DNA from: Paragordius varius
Taxonomy: Eukaryota > Nematomorpha
Length of the DNA stretch: 64,000 nucleotides
NCBI GenBank assembly: GCA_964247055.1
Contig: OZ176054.1
Coordinates: 11,098,001-11,162,000, forward strand
Direction: 5' to 3'
The notes beneath the pieces are model-generated. The model did no database searches. It was not told where the DNA came from and saw only the letters and a list, made by a program, of their open reading frames with translations. The position numbers and the translations under genes are program-made. This document shows positions 43,801 through 56,776 of this stretch, piece after piece (within the stretch, counting starts at the first letter, position 1; each line of letters begins with the position of its first letter).

Positions 43801-44562
43801 GTGGGAATATGGGAAAGACTCCATGTGGACATCGCGGGTCCCATGTGTGGTAAATATTGGTTGGTTTTAATTGACGCGTTCTCAAGATGGGTGGAGGTGG
43901 AGATACTTAGCAGTATTACATCTGATGTGATTTTGAAACAATTGGAGAAATGGTTTTCCTCTTATGGTTTTCCAAGAATGCTAGTATCTGATAATGCTAC
44001 TTATTTCAAATCGTTCAATTTTCGGGATAAGATGACAAACTGGAACATTAAGCATGTGACGTCGGCTCCCTACCACCCAAGGACAAATGGTTTGGTAGAA
44101 AGAGTAATTTATACGTTGAAGTCGAGATTCCGTTCCACGATGATGCCTGGCGTGAAGAGTCAGGTGGCTTTAAATAATGTTTTATTGGCCTATCGTAATT
44201 CATGGCATAAGATTAAGACGACCCCGCATCGTTGTTTTTGAAGAGAAACATCAACACACCGTTGAATTGGTTGCAAGATAAAGAAACGCCTAAAGAAAGT
44301 ACACCACCGAGACCCTTAAGAGAATTCACACCGGATCAGTCAATATTTATAAAGAACGAGACATCAAGAGGATGGCGACCGGGTACGGTGGAAGTAAGGA
44401 CGGGGCCGTTATCCCATGAAGTAAAGGATGAAGATGGAAAAGAGATGCGAAAACATGCCGATTAACTGAGATCGGATGTTGAGCAGAGGGAGGCCCCCAG
44501 GCGGTATCCAGACCGAGTCCGAAAACCTCCGAAGCGTTTTTTAGAGGAGGAAGAGAATGATA

Positions 44563-44833
44563 TGTAGTGGATACTACAACGTTGCATCATTATATTTTCT
44601 TACATCATTTTATTATATTAAGCGCATCTGGCGTTTATGTTTGTGCGTCATTATTCGTGGAATTCTTATATATATATATATATTCGTAGAATAAAAGACA
44701 TATTCTTACAATTGTGACGCACATGCATGTTAAAATTATCATTAATTAAAAAGTATAAATATCACGAAATTCTTAATAAATTATTATTGTTTTGTATTTT
44801 CATCACCGATTCGTAATATTCGATACTTAATAT
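44563..44833 (+). repeat. 3' LTR of GY2
   Basis: Partner of 40549-40820. Preceded by a polypurine stretch at about 44543-44562. Confidence 0.9.
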
Positions 44834-44925
44834 ATATATTTAAAATCGGCTCGGATCTTGAAATTTTGATTACACCTTATTGATATAAAAACTTTATTTT
44901 ATTTTCAAATAGTAAGTAATTTATT

Positions 44926-45470
44926 ACAACATCAATAATATTCGTGGGTTCTCAATATCCCATAAAAAATTTTTGTTCCTAAAATTTTTATTAAAATTAG
45001 GACTGCTATTTGCAATGGGGTTATGTTCTCTACTTGATTTTTGAATCATAAATGAAATAAGGTATAAAAATGTATAACTCCCCATTCCCATATTTTCCGA
45101 AATTAATAAGGCAATAGCGATGTGAGATAATTGTGGATATAGATTATGCGCCATATTATCCGAAATTTCTCAATAGTAGCAAAATAATTTTTAATAGCGG
45201 TATCATATTTCAACTCTAATTCATCTTGCTGTAACGAAAGAGTGTTTACATTAACTGTAAATGGATATAATGTTAAGTCTGACCATTCAGATATGGTATC
45301 TGAAAATTATCTAGTTCTACCTCCACAAGAAATTCCAAAGGATCAAATATTGAATTATTAATGAATGTATTATATGGTATAGATTTGTGATTAAATGGAA
45401 ACTGAATTAATATCCATCGCTCTTCAAATCCATAAAAGCAGTTCTTCAATCAATACATTTATAAAAAAAA
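44926..45470 (-). pseudogene. Possible host gene remnant, minus strand, unrecognised
   Basis: Three adjoining open stretches in changing frames read like protein: FYGFEERWILIQFPFNHKS with EFLVEVELDNF (about 45447-45302), then DTISEWSDLTLYPFTVNVN with DELELKYDTAIKNYFATIEK (about 45300-45168), then NMAHNLYPQLSHIAIALL with SENMGMGSYTFLYLISFM (about 45154-44926). Frame changes by one base occur at both joins, next to GAT codons, and no normal intron fits. Either a pseudogene or very short introns plus sequence errors, as in TTC4. The family is not recognised. Confidence 0.3.
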
Positions 45471-45559
45471 TATTATGATTACGTTGAAATTTTAGATTCG
45501 ATATCAGTCTAAATAGCAGAATCCTGGTTAAAAATCTGAATTCGAAAAATCACGATAGA

Positions 45560-45670
45560 GTGCCAATTTGCTTTGATTGTCTGAAAAATCAAAATTTCAT
45601 TTATCAATTCATATAAAGGCGCTATGACATATTCTCATATTTTCCTAAGACACCCTTTTGTGAACCACTG
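45560..45670. mobile_element. Right end of a hAT-type MITE
   Basis: Ends CACCCTTTTGTGAACCACTG, the complement of a CAGTGGTTCAC-type hAT terminus. The left end was not found, so it is a fragment. Confidence 0.35.
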
Positions 45671-45899
45671 CTCTAACTAGTATGACAGACTGTGATATAT
45701 TAATATATGTAAATTTTTTATTTAGCGTAACGGTGCGAATCATCCAACATTTCCTGACATGTCGAAAATATTTATTAATTTATATTTTATAAATTTATTT
45801 TATTGTCGGTAATAAAATCATAGGCGTCAAAAATATTGCCTACATTTAAACAAAAAAAATCCTTTATTAACGTAAAGAAAAATTATAAAGTTTTTTGAT

Positions 45900-48300
45900 T
45901 GTTTCTGCTAACGATTACACTCTTGTTTGGGCGCCATAGTCTGTGTCGAAAATATAAATTGTGGGTACCCCCAAGATTTAAGCTTGCCCCCCCCTTCCCT
46001 TATTAAGTGCATGATAAGTGAAAAAAGATTGGACAATTTATTGTTATGTGATAGGCAAATGGCGAATAAATGAATGAAAAAAATATATTGAAATACGAAA
46101 ATATAATTTTTGATTGAACCAATAGATGTTAGTTAGGTAGTGTTTTATTATATTAATTAAAAAAATTATGTTTTAAAATTTCGTTTTCTCGATTTTGAGT
46201 GAGAAAATTTTTTAATTATACCATTTTTATCCATTTGATTCGCCATCTCCGCTTTGATTGCTAATAACGATAGATTGCCTTTTTCAGCCATCGTGTGTCG
46301 AATAATTATTTTTGACTTTGAGAATGAATGTTCCGTTGTAGCAACCGTAACTGATAAAGTCAAAAACGATAATATTACTGTTATAACTTCATCACAACTG
46401 GCTGAAACTGTTGGGTACCTGAAATTTATAGCTCTGCAAATTGCCTAGCATTTTTAATTTGAGCCATCTTATCCTTCAATTAATCAGAATTTACCACTTT
46501 AATCGATAAATATTCACTCAAATCGTTTGTATAATTAATTGTTAATTTTCTAGCTTAATCGACAATTTCTACTTCACTCATATTAATTAATAACTATGAT
46601 GGAAGCAGAAAAGAAAACATATTCGCTACGTTATAAAAACCACTAAATCTGTTATTAATTAAAAATTACAATATCCAAAATTTTATTGAAAACATTCACT
46701 GAAAACTTATCATCTATATTAGAAAATCTATTGTCATCGGCGAATTCATCCATGTGTTTTTTTATGTCTCTTATCACTAAAAACAGGTTTAATGCCCCAT
46801 TTTATTATTGCCATCATGGCATCTTTTTTGCGGTTGTATATTCACTTCTATATTTTAATAAATCTGTCTTTTTACCTTTATAAGGGGTTTAATTTGATTG
46901 GAATGTTGTAGACTTTATGTATTTTATATAATAATATATGATACAAAAATATGCAAAGAAATATAATTTTCAATTAACATAGAAGTTTCTTTCCTCTCAT
47001 TTCTCTTTGTGCTCGTTAATGTTTTGTTGGCTAAAACCTTAATAAAATCAAAAATATTTTATTGTGAAGACGAATACCTTACGGTCCAACAGGAATTTAT
47101 TTTTTTTCAAACTTATTTCATCATGAGTAGCTCAAAGGTCCCATCTTTTGTAGCCAAAAAATGTATATATTGCCTGCAGAGTTGCAAAAAAAGCGGATGC
47201 TTCTCTACAAGATTTAATAGAATCAATTATAAAATTTAGATCATGAGCGATCAATGAACGTAAACAGCCTGGGGCTTATCCTTTCTAAGAGATTGTATTG
47301 CATCGTAAGTTCCGCTCACACTAGCTCCACCACTGGCCTCACACTTAATAATAATTTATAGTTTTTTGAAGATTTTTTATTATACTATATAAACCATGTG
47401 CCGATTGTTTATTAATTTCCTCAAGAGCCTAAAAACTTCCTAAATTTTATTTTTTTGTCATACCACTTTACTTAATAATTTTTCTAAATCACTTAATTGA
47501 TCTTTCCTGTGTAGTTTCTAAAATAAGAGTGTAAAAAGTCTGTTTCGATAAATCACTACTCTCAAACGCGTAGCAGTGCAGTCGATTCCCCGTTGTAATT
47601 AATGGAATTAAATATTTAATGTTACCCTGCGCTGGGGCTTATCCAGTACTTGCTTCATTTGCTATCATATTTTGCCAATCAAAAGTGCGATCATTAGGGA
47701 ACGTAATGAAATAACTATATGCGTATTTATTTGCTAAAAATAATAATTTTATAGTAATATAATTTACTTTCATTGTTAAATAAAATTTTATGAAATGGTA
47801 AATTTCTGTTGATTAAAAAGGTGGAGGGAAGATAATGGGTAAATATTCTAATAGTTAGACTATACTGATCAATCCCCCTTTTTTGTGAAATTGTGTAATA
47901 AGTATTGTGTAATCAGTATAAATTTTATTGGTTTTCTTCATCAATTACCTTTCCCCACATATATCAATTTACCATTTTATAAAATGTATATTCAACACTA
48001 TATCACTTGAAAATTAACAATTTTTTTTATTAATTAAACACGCATTTAGTCTTAACTATTTTATTAGTAATAATGCATTTCTCTCTTATTTAAAGCTAAT
48101 GTTATAATGTTTTTCTCAAATACCTTTACCCAAAAATTTGTTTCGTTACTTAGTTTGTTTTTTAAAATCCCGCTCAATCGCTTTACCCTATTTCCATCTA
48201 TCATAGGTGGAACAGCAGTTTATGTGATGCTTACTTCCTTGATGTATAGAAATTTTGGATAGTCAGTTTCCAATTCTTCACACCCTTTCACCAAATGTTC
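45900..48300 (-). mobile_element. Dead hAT transposon, ZMYM1-like lineage
   Basis: The clearest piece is the C-terminal hAT dimerisation motif at about 46166-46340 minus (LSVTVATTEHSFSKSKII, TMAEKGNLSLLAIKAEM). Upstream on the minus strand (about 47010-47340) come weak matches to the middle of such transposases (CEASGGASVSGTYDA; HCSLMI). The left edge near 45920 has GGGCGCCATAGTCTGTG, typical of the termini of this group. Many stops; far edge not located. Confidence 0.65.
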
Positions 48301-48576
48301 TTACTATCATTAGTGAACATCCAGCACAGCTACAATAGGCTAATTCAGTATTATACTGTACATATCCATGATCATTTTACAAGTACAGAACTAGTGTTCT
48401 TTTTGTAATAGGTGGTTGCTGAAAAGCAACGATTTTTTTGAAAAGGGCATCTTTTTAACAACATCACAACTCGTTCTTTTAGTAACTCTATATTTAAATA
48501 AATACCCATATAGGATTTTTATAAACGGCTTAAACTACGTTCACATTAGTATGACTCATACTATCCACATCTATAC

Positions 48577-48640
48577 CAGAGCTTCTTAATCTTTTGTAGT
48601 TCCCGACCCCATTTATGATTGCGAGTTTCTTAACGACCCC
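48577..48640. mobile_element. Possible hAT-type terminus
   Basis: CAGAGCTTCTTAATCTTTTG followed by TTCCCGACCCC is typical of one end of hAT MITEs. The partner end was not found within 700 bp. Confidence 0.3.
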
Positions 48641-49272
48641 AACAATTATAAAAGAAAAATAATAGTTTCTTCGTAACACTTAGAAAGTTGCTAATATTTA
48701 TTAGGATTATTTCGGTTTTGAGAGATTGAGAAAAATAATACATTTTTTATAAATTTCTATAACATTTTCTGATTCATAGTAAATTTATACAAGATACTAG
48801 CTGGCCCTGTCACGCTTCGGTGTGGTGAGTCTCACCAATAATTATTTTTAATATTGCAATAAATAGAGTTAATGGAAATAATAAAAAATATTTAATAAAA
48901 ATAATGTCTTTAATTATTCTTTTACGGGTTTTTGCATAGGCTGAAATATTGACTCGAAATTGACCATATTTTATCTGTCCCTTATTGAAGTTAATATTCA
49001 ACTGTCATTCGATTTATTTTAAGTTTGTTTTACGAAGTCATGGTTAAAAGTTCTAATTTGAAATTGTGTTCATACAGCTGGGATCAAGGGATATAAATAG
49101 TAAATCATTTGTGGTCCCTTTTTAAAGGAAAGAATGATATTACAAATTCACCAGAAATGTGTTTAACTGAACTCCTATGGCTTTTTAAGTTTTTTGAAAA
49201 TTAGCTCCAAAATTACGCCCATTTTATATGGCGTCTCAGATTAACCCCTAGACCCCTGTCCATAGCCCTATA

Positions 49273-50860
49273 CAGTGGTACTCAAACCGCGGCCCGCGGG
49301 CCGCATGTGGCCCTAAGAGTGCTTTAAAATTGCCCTATGACCATATTGATACTGAAATTATTTTTTTTATTGATTAATTTTTAAAATACACATAAACAAA
49401 TTTTCGCTTATTTTAATATTAATTTATTTTCTTTAGTTTAATATAGGTAATTTTTATTTTTTACTCAATTTGAAATCTAGAAACATATCCCTACATTATA
49501 AAGATTTCAAAATTTTGGCACACGTTGTTTCCGTTTCTGTATTCTATTTTCTTTTCTTTTTAATGCATTCCTATTTCTATACACAAGCCCACACAAACTT
49601 ACATATACATATTCTTTTAATTGCTATCCTGCATCATTTTTTATAACTCATTGCCATTAAATATTTTTCAAATCGACATCATTAAATTTTGCCCTGTTTT
49701 TATGGCATAATTCAAATTATATTCCTATTTTTAATAAATTTTCAAAATATTTAAGCATAAATTCAAAGGATGACATCTAATGCTAAAAAACGTAAATTTT
49801 CCGATAAAATATTAAAAAAGAATGGAAAGAAAAATTCTTTGTCATATAAAATAAAGTTGTTACCTGCCATATATCTAAGGACAACATAATTATGAAAAAA
49901 TATCATATTGAAAGACATTTTTACAATCCATCATTTTCATAAATTACCCGAAAATCATTAGGAAAGAAACGAAAAATATAAAAAGATTAAGGAATTAAAG
50001 GGAAAATTTATCAAATCCATAGCTTTCTCCCAGGAAAAAGCTTTAACATTAGCTTCGTATGTAATTTGCTATATTTTAGGATAAAATATAAAACCGTTTA
50101 CTGATTCCCAATTAATAAAAGAATGTCTAATAAATGTTTGCACTTTTTTTGTTGATAAATTCCATAATAAAGATAAAATCATTAGGCAAATTAAAAGACT
50201 TCAACTACTGATTCAACATGTGCTCGAGGCATTAAAAAATGTCTAAATATATTTTTAACAATACATTATTGGCTCTGAAAAACGGAAAATATTTTAGTAT
50301 TGCTATTGATTCTAGCACTGATAATAGTTCACCACCTCAATGTGTTCGAGAGATTTTGCAACGACAACATAATCAACCAGGAAAATTTAAAATTTTACCA
50401 ATGAATATTTCCACGAAAGGAAGCGATTTTCTCGAAATAATTAGCACTTTTAATAAAAGTATATCTATGTAAAAATTAGTTTCTATCTGCACAGATGGTG
50501 TGAGACAGCATATTCAATGAAGTATGTCAAAAATACATACAGAAATCGCTTGACCGATGATCATATGGACGACGTATTAAGATTGACCTGTCATGAGGCG
50601 AAACCAAATTTGTCAAAAATTATTGGTTAATATCAAAATAAATGTTGTTATTATTTAATTTTTTAAACTAAATGGCGCAAAACGAGTTTTTAGCTGGATA
50701 TACATGCAATCCGCAAAAAATTCATTGTTCTGATTTAGAGTATATATATATGTGCATATGTGTCAAATAGCTATAGAATATTTGCCACTATAAGGTTCAT
50801 GTCCCTCGAAAAAAAATATATTTTATTTGGCCCGTCAAATTTTTTTGTTGAGTACCACTG
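49273..50860 (+). mobile_element. Dead hAT transposon, GTF2IRD2/ZBED5-like lineage
   Basis: Perfect 13-bp inverted ends CAGTGGTACTCAA and TTGAGTACCACTG, 1588 bp apart. The transposase remnant starts about 49770 (MTSNAKKRKFSDKILKK), with later pieces LTDSQLIKECLINVCTFF (about 50100) and KYFSIAIDSSTDNSSPP (about 50285), matching the N-terminal and catalytic-start regions of this hAT group; the C-terminus is missing. The flanking 8-mers (GCCCTATA, AGCTAGCA) do not match, so the duplication is eroded or the edges have been altered. Confidence 0.8.
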
Positions 50861-50939
50861 AGCTAGCATCATGGGACACATTTGTCGAAATGAGTTTTTA
50901 AAATTCTTATTGCGTTTTCTTTCGCTCTTATTCTTTTTT

Positions 50940-53900
50940 CAGTCATATTTGGTTAACGAAACCGAACATGATGCCACATTGACCAGGGTATTGCAACGAT
51001 TGGAAGCTGCAGGGTGAAACTGAGCATAAATAAATTGCAACTTGCCGTTTCATCTGTCAATTACATGGGATATGAAATTTCAAAGAATGGAATTCGTCCC
51101 GCCACTGACAAGATTCAAGCTTTGATCAATTGTCCGAGACCCACCAATAAGACAAAACTGAGATCATTTTTAGGACTGCTAAACTTTCACGAAAGATTCA
51201 TACCAAACCTGCATCAAGCGATATGCAACCTTCACAGAAACACAGGTTTAATTAGACCATGGGTCTGGACCGAGGTAGAAGAAGAGGAGTTCCAATCCGC
51301 AAAACACTAATGATAAATTACACCTTAATATCGTATAACCCAAATCGGCCGATACTAATAGAAACAGATGCATCAAACAAGGGATTTGGAGCAATTTTAC
51401 TACATACCCCGGAAGGAAAGCGTCCCATATCATACGCCTCATGCAAATGTACCGATGCCGAAACCAATTATTCAACAATAGAGAAAGAAGCAAAAGCTAT
51501 CACGTTTGCCATAGAAAAATTTAAACCATTTGTATATGGCAGAAAACTTAAAATTATAACCGACCACAAACCACTAATCGGGTTATTTGGTCGAACTCGA
51601 AATTCCCAAAATATTAATAAGGCTAAACTTCTTAGATGGATCTATAAAACATCGGGGTACCACTATGAAATCGAATATAAGAAAGGGCAGAACAATTTAG
51701 AGGACGCTCTATCCAGATTACCAAATAATGATAATATTACGGAGGTACAAAATGAAGATGATGATGTATCACATACGGTAAAATTTTTAACAATGAATAA
51801 ATTTAATCTAAGCAAAGAGTTAGTGGAAAATGAGATAACGTTAGATACACTGGCAAACAAACTTAAATCAGCAATAAGGACAAAAGATTAGAGTGATCCT
51901 AGTATTAAAGCTGAAAGTAAAAAAATAAAATTCAAATATACTATAATCTTTTATTTGTAAATGATAAATTACTAATACGCACATCCTTGCAGCGGGACCT
52001 AATTAAATTCCTACATACTGGACATAACGGACATAACGGAGCGATGAAACAACAAGCAAATCAATATATTGGCTAAACTTAGAAAGAGGTTTAGAAAATT
52101 TTGTAGAAACGTATAAACCGTGTCAAAGAAACAAGCCTAATATAAAGGAAACTCCAACGAAATGGAATTTCAAGGGAGAGAATTCACATCGACATAGCCG
52201 GACCCATATAATGATTGTTTTTGGTTAGTCACCATTGCGCCTCAAGATGGGTAGGTGGATTTACTCAAATTAATAACCTCACAACAATTATTGAATTGTT
52301 TAATAAAACTTATGGCCAGATTTGGTTTCCCGAGACTGATAGTCACAGATAATGGGTCATATTTTACATCCCATGAATTCAGTAGTACCTTACATAATCT
52401 TAATAAAAGATATTTTAGTGAGTCCATGATTTGTTTATTTGTACTTTCGGGATTTTAAATAAACATATGAGTAGATGTGTTTTTTCACGCATGAAATCAT
52501 GTGATAAAAGCGGCAAGACATTTAAATTCGATAGTTATCATCAAAGGGTAACATTATTTTACATTATTATATACTATAATATATTTAAAAATATGTTTCT
52601 TTTTTGTAATTATTAATTTTTTTTTGTAAAACCAAAAATCATTGTTCTACATATTATCTTTTTTTTCTAGTTCTTGGTGCCTTTTTATTTTATTTTTACT
52701 AGCATAGCCATAATTTTCTTCTATTTTTTTATGATTTCTATACAAAGTGAAATATTAATATTCATAATTTATCAAAATTGACAACATTTATAAAGGTTAA
52801 TTTTTAAGTGGAACTTATTTTATTATCCTAGATATTTAATTTTTTTTGTAAAGAGGGTAAGTGAGAGGGAAGGCAATGGCAAACCACCCTCGTTTATTAC
52901 TGCCAAAAAATAGTTTTACCATATGAACTTAACAAGACTTTTCAAAGTTGGATGCTGGAACGTACGTTCCTTAACAGAAACCAAACAGGTGTAATTGAAA
53001 AGGAAATGGAAAGATTGAACTTAGATATACTGGGTCTAACGGAAACCAAGCAAAAAGGTAGCGCGAAAGTACAAAACGAAAATTATACATTGTTAAGATC
53101 AAGGAGAGATGACTAGAAATCAGAAGGCGTTGCAGTATTAATAAAAAACAAATTAAATAAAAGTCTCATTAGTTATACACCATATACACCCAGAATCATG
53201 AGTATTAGGCTGAATGCTAAGCCACCTAAATTTACATACATAGTAGTCTATGCTCCTACGTCAATCGCTCCCAAAGAAGACATAGAGGATTTTTATGCAA
53301 AGTTGCAAATAATTTTGGAGGAAACGAAGAAAGTTGATATGATTATCATAGGAGGTGATTGGAACAGAAAAGTTGGTAGAGGTAGAGTAGATCAAATAGT
53401 TAGCCATATGGATTGGGAGAACGAAATGAGGCTGGGGAGGCACTGATCAATTTTTGCCAAGAAAATGAGATGATGATAACCAACACATGGTTTCCACAAC
53501 ACAATAGGAGGTTATACACATGGACCTCTTTATGCGGTAAATATAAGAACCAAATCGATTACATAATACCACAAAAATGGAAAAGCTCTGTACTCGATAC
53601 CAAAACAAGCAAAAGCAGCGATTGCTCTAGCTTTTAGTAATCAAAATCAAACTTAAAATAATTAAAAATAAGGTTAGCCAGACATACAGATATGACACTC
53701 GGAACATTCCAAATTGTTTTAGATCATAAACAAAAGATATATTAGAAAGATTGGACGACGAATGTAGCTCAGAACAATTATGGGGAACGATAAAAAATGG
53801 TATTAATGAAGTGGCAAAAGAAAAAGTGCAGAGGGTAAAGAGGAAAGATAATAAATGGATATCAGAAAAGATTTTAGAGATAGCAGAAAAGCGGAGAAAA

Positions 53901-56256
53901 GCTAAATTAAGAGGCGATAATAAAATGGTTAAATTATATAACAAAGAATTTTAACAAACAAGGAAGGATTATGATTTCTTAATAAACAAGTGGAATTAAA
54001 TAACAAAAAAGGATTAATGCAACTAATGTTCCAGGAAGCAAATGACTCATAAACCTTTTATATCATCCCAAAAGATTAAAAAAGAGAATGGCACCATATT
54101 GTGCAAACAAAAACAGTACGAGAAGGATGGAAGGAATACACCCAAAAACTCTATCAGGCTCCTTAAGAAAAAGTGTTGCAATTAAAAGAGGAAGAACTAG
54201 ATTCAGATATACTAAGAAAGTAGGTTGAATTAGCCTTAAATCAAATTCCTAACAACAAAGAGATGGTACACAATATCCCAATAGAGTTTATAAAAGCTAT
54301 TCCTGTAGAAAAGTTACACAAGTTATGTCAAAAGGTGTGGGAAACATGTGAGTGGCCAAACGACTGGATATCATCTGTATATCTACCAATATACAAAAAA
54401 GGAGATGTACTCCAGTGCGAAAATTACCGAAACATAGCTCTTATTAGCTACGCTAGTAAGGTCTTGCTAAAAATAATACTAAACAGGATGCACAGTATCA
54501 TACAGTCAGAAATACCAGAATATCAAGCCGGATTTATGAAAGGAAAAAGCACAAGAGACCATATCTCAAACATGAGAAGGATAATGGAAACATCTAGAGA
54601 GTTCCAGAAAGAATTATACATGTGTTTTATTGATTACAGACAAGCCTTCGATCCGATTATCTATGACTCCTTGTGAGAAACATTAAAGTTAGTAGGTGTA
54701 TCGTCCCACTTAATAAGATTGATTTGCTCTCTCTATGTAAAACAAAGAGCAATTATTAGAACATCAGCGGGGGACACAGACGATATACCTATCTTGAAAG
54801 GGGTCAGACAAGGGTGTTGCTTATCCCCTTATCTGTTCAATATGTGCACAGAAATGATAATGAGGGAGTTAGATGTTAAGAATATTGGAGTAAGAATAAA
54901 AGGGACAACAATCAATAATTTAAGGTTTGCGGACGATACCACTCTTATAGCTGAAAGTGTAAATGATTCGAAGGAACTGATCGAAGAGATTCAAAAGGAG
55001 TTTGAGTTATGGTTTTATGCTTAACCCTAACAAAACAAAATATTATGTACTGGAGAAAAGCCTACAATTATTATAGAAGGAGTAGAAATAGAAATAGTTA
55101 AACAGTTAATGTTTTTGGGCGCAATAATTTCAGAGGATGGGTCTTCAACTTCTGATATCAGAAAGAGAATAGGATTGGGTAGAGAAGCGATGACCAAATT
55201 AATAAAGATTTGGAAAAACAAAAGCGTAGGAGTTGAAACCAAAAAAATATTACTCTACTGTTTCGTTCTCCCGGTCACAACATATGGATGTGAAAGCTGG
55301 AATCTCAGAAAGAGGGACAAAGAAAGGCTCATGGCTTTCGAAAGGAGCTGCTGGCGTAGGATGCTAGGATACACCTGGAAGGATAAAATTAAGAATGGAA
55401 ATAACTACAGAAATAAAGCCTAAAACAAATATCCTGGAGATAATTCTAAAAAGAAAGTTAACATATTTTGGTCATAGAGAAAGATACAATGTTTGGGAAG
55501 GTAGAAGGACAAAGGAAACGAGGCCGACCACCGATGAGGTAGTTGGATATGATAAAAAAGTAAATACTAAAATGACACTAAACGATCTCAATCTAGCGGT
55601 AAAAGATAGAAGAAAATGGAAAGAAATAGTAAAAACTATATCCAAGAAGTCGTTTACTACTTAGGAATAACCAACCAACCAGTAAGTCCATACCATCCCA
55701 AGTCCAATGGATTGGTTAAAAGATGCATTGCAACCCTAAAATTTCGATATAGAGCTACCAAAACTCAGACAAGGCATGCACAAGAGGGAATCAACAAAAT
55801 TTTATATGGCTATCGAAACTCCACACACAGTGCAATTATATATCCCATCGAAGGTCTTTCTGAAGAGACACCCAAATGGTCCAATGTCATGGCTCAAATC
55901 GCAAACAATTGAGTTTATCGATAATGAAATAGAACCGACTCGCCAATTCGTTCCAATGCAAAAAGTTTTTATAAGAATGAAATAGGAAAAGGATGGAGGG
56001 CAGGGGAAGTATTAGAACGCAGGGGTCCATTGTCATATATGGTAAAATACGAAGAGTCCTAAGAAAACACGCTGATCAATTAAAACAAAGAATGGAAAGT
56101 CCGAGAACAACCACGGCAGTGCCAGAAATACCAATTACTTCAGAAGAAATTACCTCTGCTCCACTAAATCTTGAAGCCGCAAATAATGACATACAATCAT
56201 TGACGATAGACATAGCAAGGGATAGTTTTTATTATTTAATTCATCATTTGGATTAA
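50940..56256 (+). mobile_element. Ty3/gypsy fossil (GY3), 5'-truncated and split by a LINE
   Basis: The end of reverse transcriptase (NETEHDATLTRVLQRLE, then KTKLRSFLGLLNFHERF) lies around 50950-51300, RNase H around 51340-51750, and integrase first part around 51900-52400. It resumes at about 55664 (PVSPYHPKSNGLVKR) and runs to a C-terminal tail at about 56250. Gag, protease and most of the reverse transcriptase are absent and no LTR was found. Broken and older than GY2. The inserted LINE occupies about 52405-55660. Confidence 0.85.
52405..55664 (+). mobile_element. RTE-like LINE inserted in GY3, dead
   Basis: Apurinic-type endonuclease from about 52940 (KVGCWNVRSLTE, LDILGLTETKQKG, IIIGGDWNRKVG, KNQIDYIIP), reverse transcriptase around 54240-55030 (ENYRNIALISYASKVL, EYQAGFMKGKSTRDH, GVRQGCCLSPYLFN, LRFADDTTLIAE), and a C-terminal part (YGCESWNLRKRDKERLMAF, RKLTYFGH) to about 55660. 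Domain order and motifs fit the RTE group. Several stops and frame changes make it inactive. The stretch 52440-52900 has no recognised domain and may be 5' untranslated sequence. No clear target duplication or 3' tail was seen. Confidence 0.85.
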
Positions 56257-56257
56257 T

Positions 56258-56357
56258 GTTTTTAGCGATTAAAATACGATTTACATGCTTTAAGTATTGT
56301 TTAAAATTAGTGTTTGGATCGTATTCGTTAATACTGATTTTGGAAATTTTATTTTCC
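56258..56357 (-). mobile_element. Ty3/gypsy gag start fragment, opposite strand
   Basis: The minus strand reads MENKISKISINEYDPNTNFK, related to the gag start of GY2 (MDKISIEGYDDNFDF). It abuts the 3' end of GY3 in head-on orientation, so it belongs to another copy of the same broad family. Broken fragment. Confidence 0.6.
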
Positions 56358-56359
56358 AT

Positions 56360-56667
56360 TTCTACACGCCACCAATGTATGAGTTTAATATAGAAATAAA
56401 ATAAAATTTTTATTATCTCAAATTTAGTTCATTTAACTGATTGCTTTGTGGTGGTACAGATGTATATATTTTAGCAAGGATAATTCAATAACCAAATTAG
56501 AATACTATTTGTATTAAATACAATGTCATATAAAATATCCATATATATAATAATAATTAGAGTACTTATCAAATACAATGTCATATAAAATATAAATAAT
56601 AACAATTTAACTTAAGGTTATAAACTTGGCAACTATGATTAGAATTCTATTTGTACATAAATGTCAT

Positions 56668-56704
<37 letters not shown>

Positions 56705-56776
56705 TAATAATTTAATTTAAGGTTATAACCAATAAACATAAATAAACATTAATTAACCGAAAAACGATTAAATAAA
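56360..56776. other. AT-rich spacer with a short repeated phrase
   Basis: ATACAATGTCATATAAAATAT occurs two or three times at 56515-56670 with TTTAA(C/T)TTAAGGTTATAA also repeated. (TA)n at 56676-56700. No gene. Confidence 0.5.

Larger units (their letters stand above)
40549..44833 (+). mobile_element. Ty3/gypsy LTR retrotransposon fossil (GY2), recent but broken
   Basis: LTRs 40549-40820 and 44563-44833 begin TGTAGTGGATACTACAACG and differ, as far as I can see, only in the length of an AT run. TGGCGACGAAGACGATGG follows the left LTR (primer-binding position) and purine-rich AGAGGAGGAAGAGAATG precedes the right one. Parts in order: gag around 40837-41500, zinc knuckle around 41505-41610, protease (FDTGAA) around 41700, reverse transcriptase (YLDDV) around 42100-42720, RNase H around 42980-43350, integrase around 43560-44240, tail to about 44465. 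It looks nearly whole in layout, with about six breaks in the coding region. No convincing target duplication was found. Confidence 0.93.

Noticed and set aside
45302-45325. A further 21-nt GT...AG segment (GTAGAACTAG...TTTTCAG) as an intron
   Set aside because: Excision does not join the flanking frames, and GT...AG pairs 21 nt apart are common by chance in AT-rich DNA.
48800-48840. CTAGCTGGCCCTGTCACGCTTC, resembling a common invertebrate repeat end
   Set aside because: No partner end or body could be delimited.
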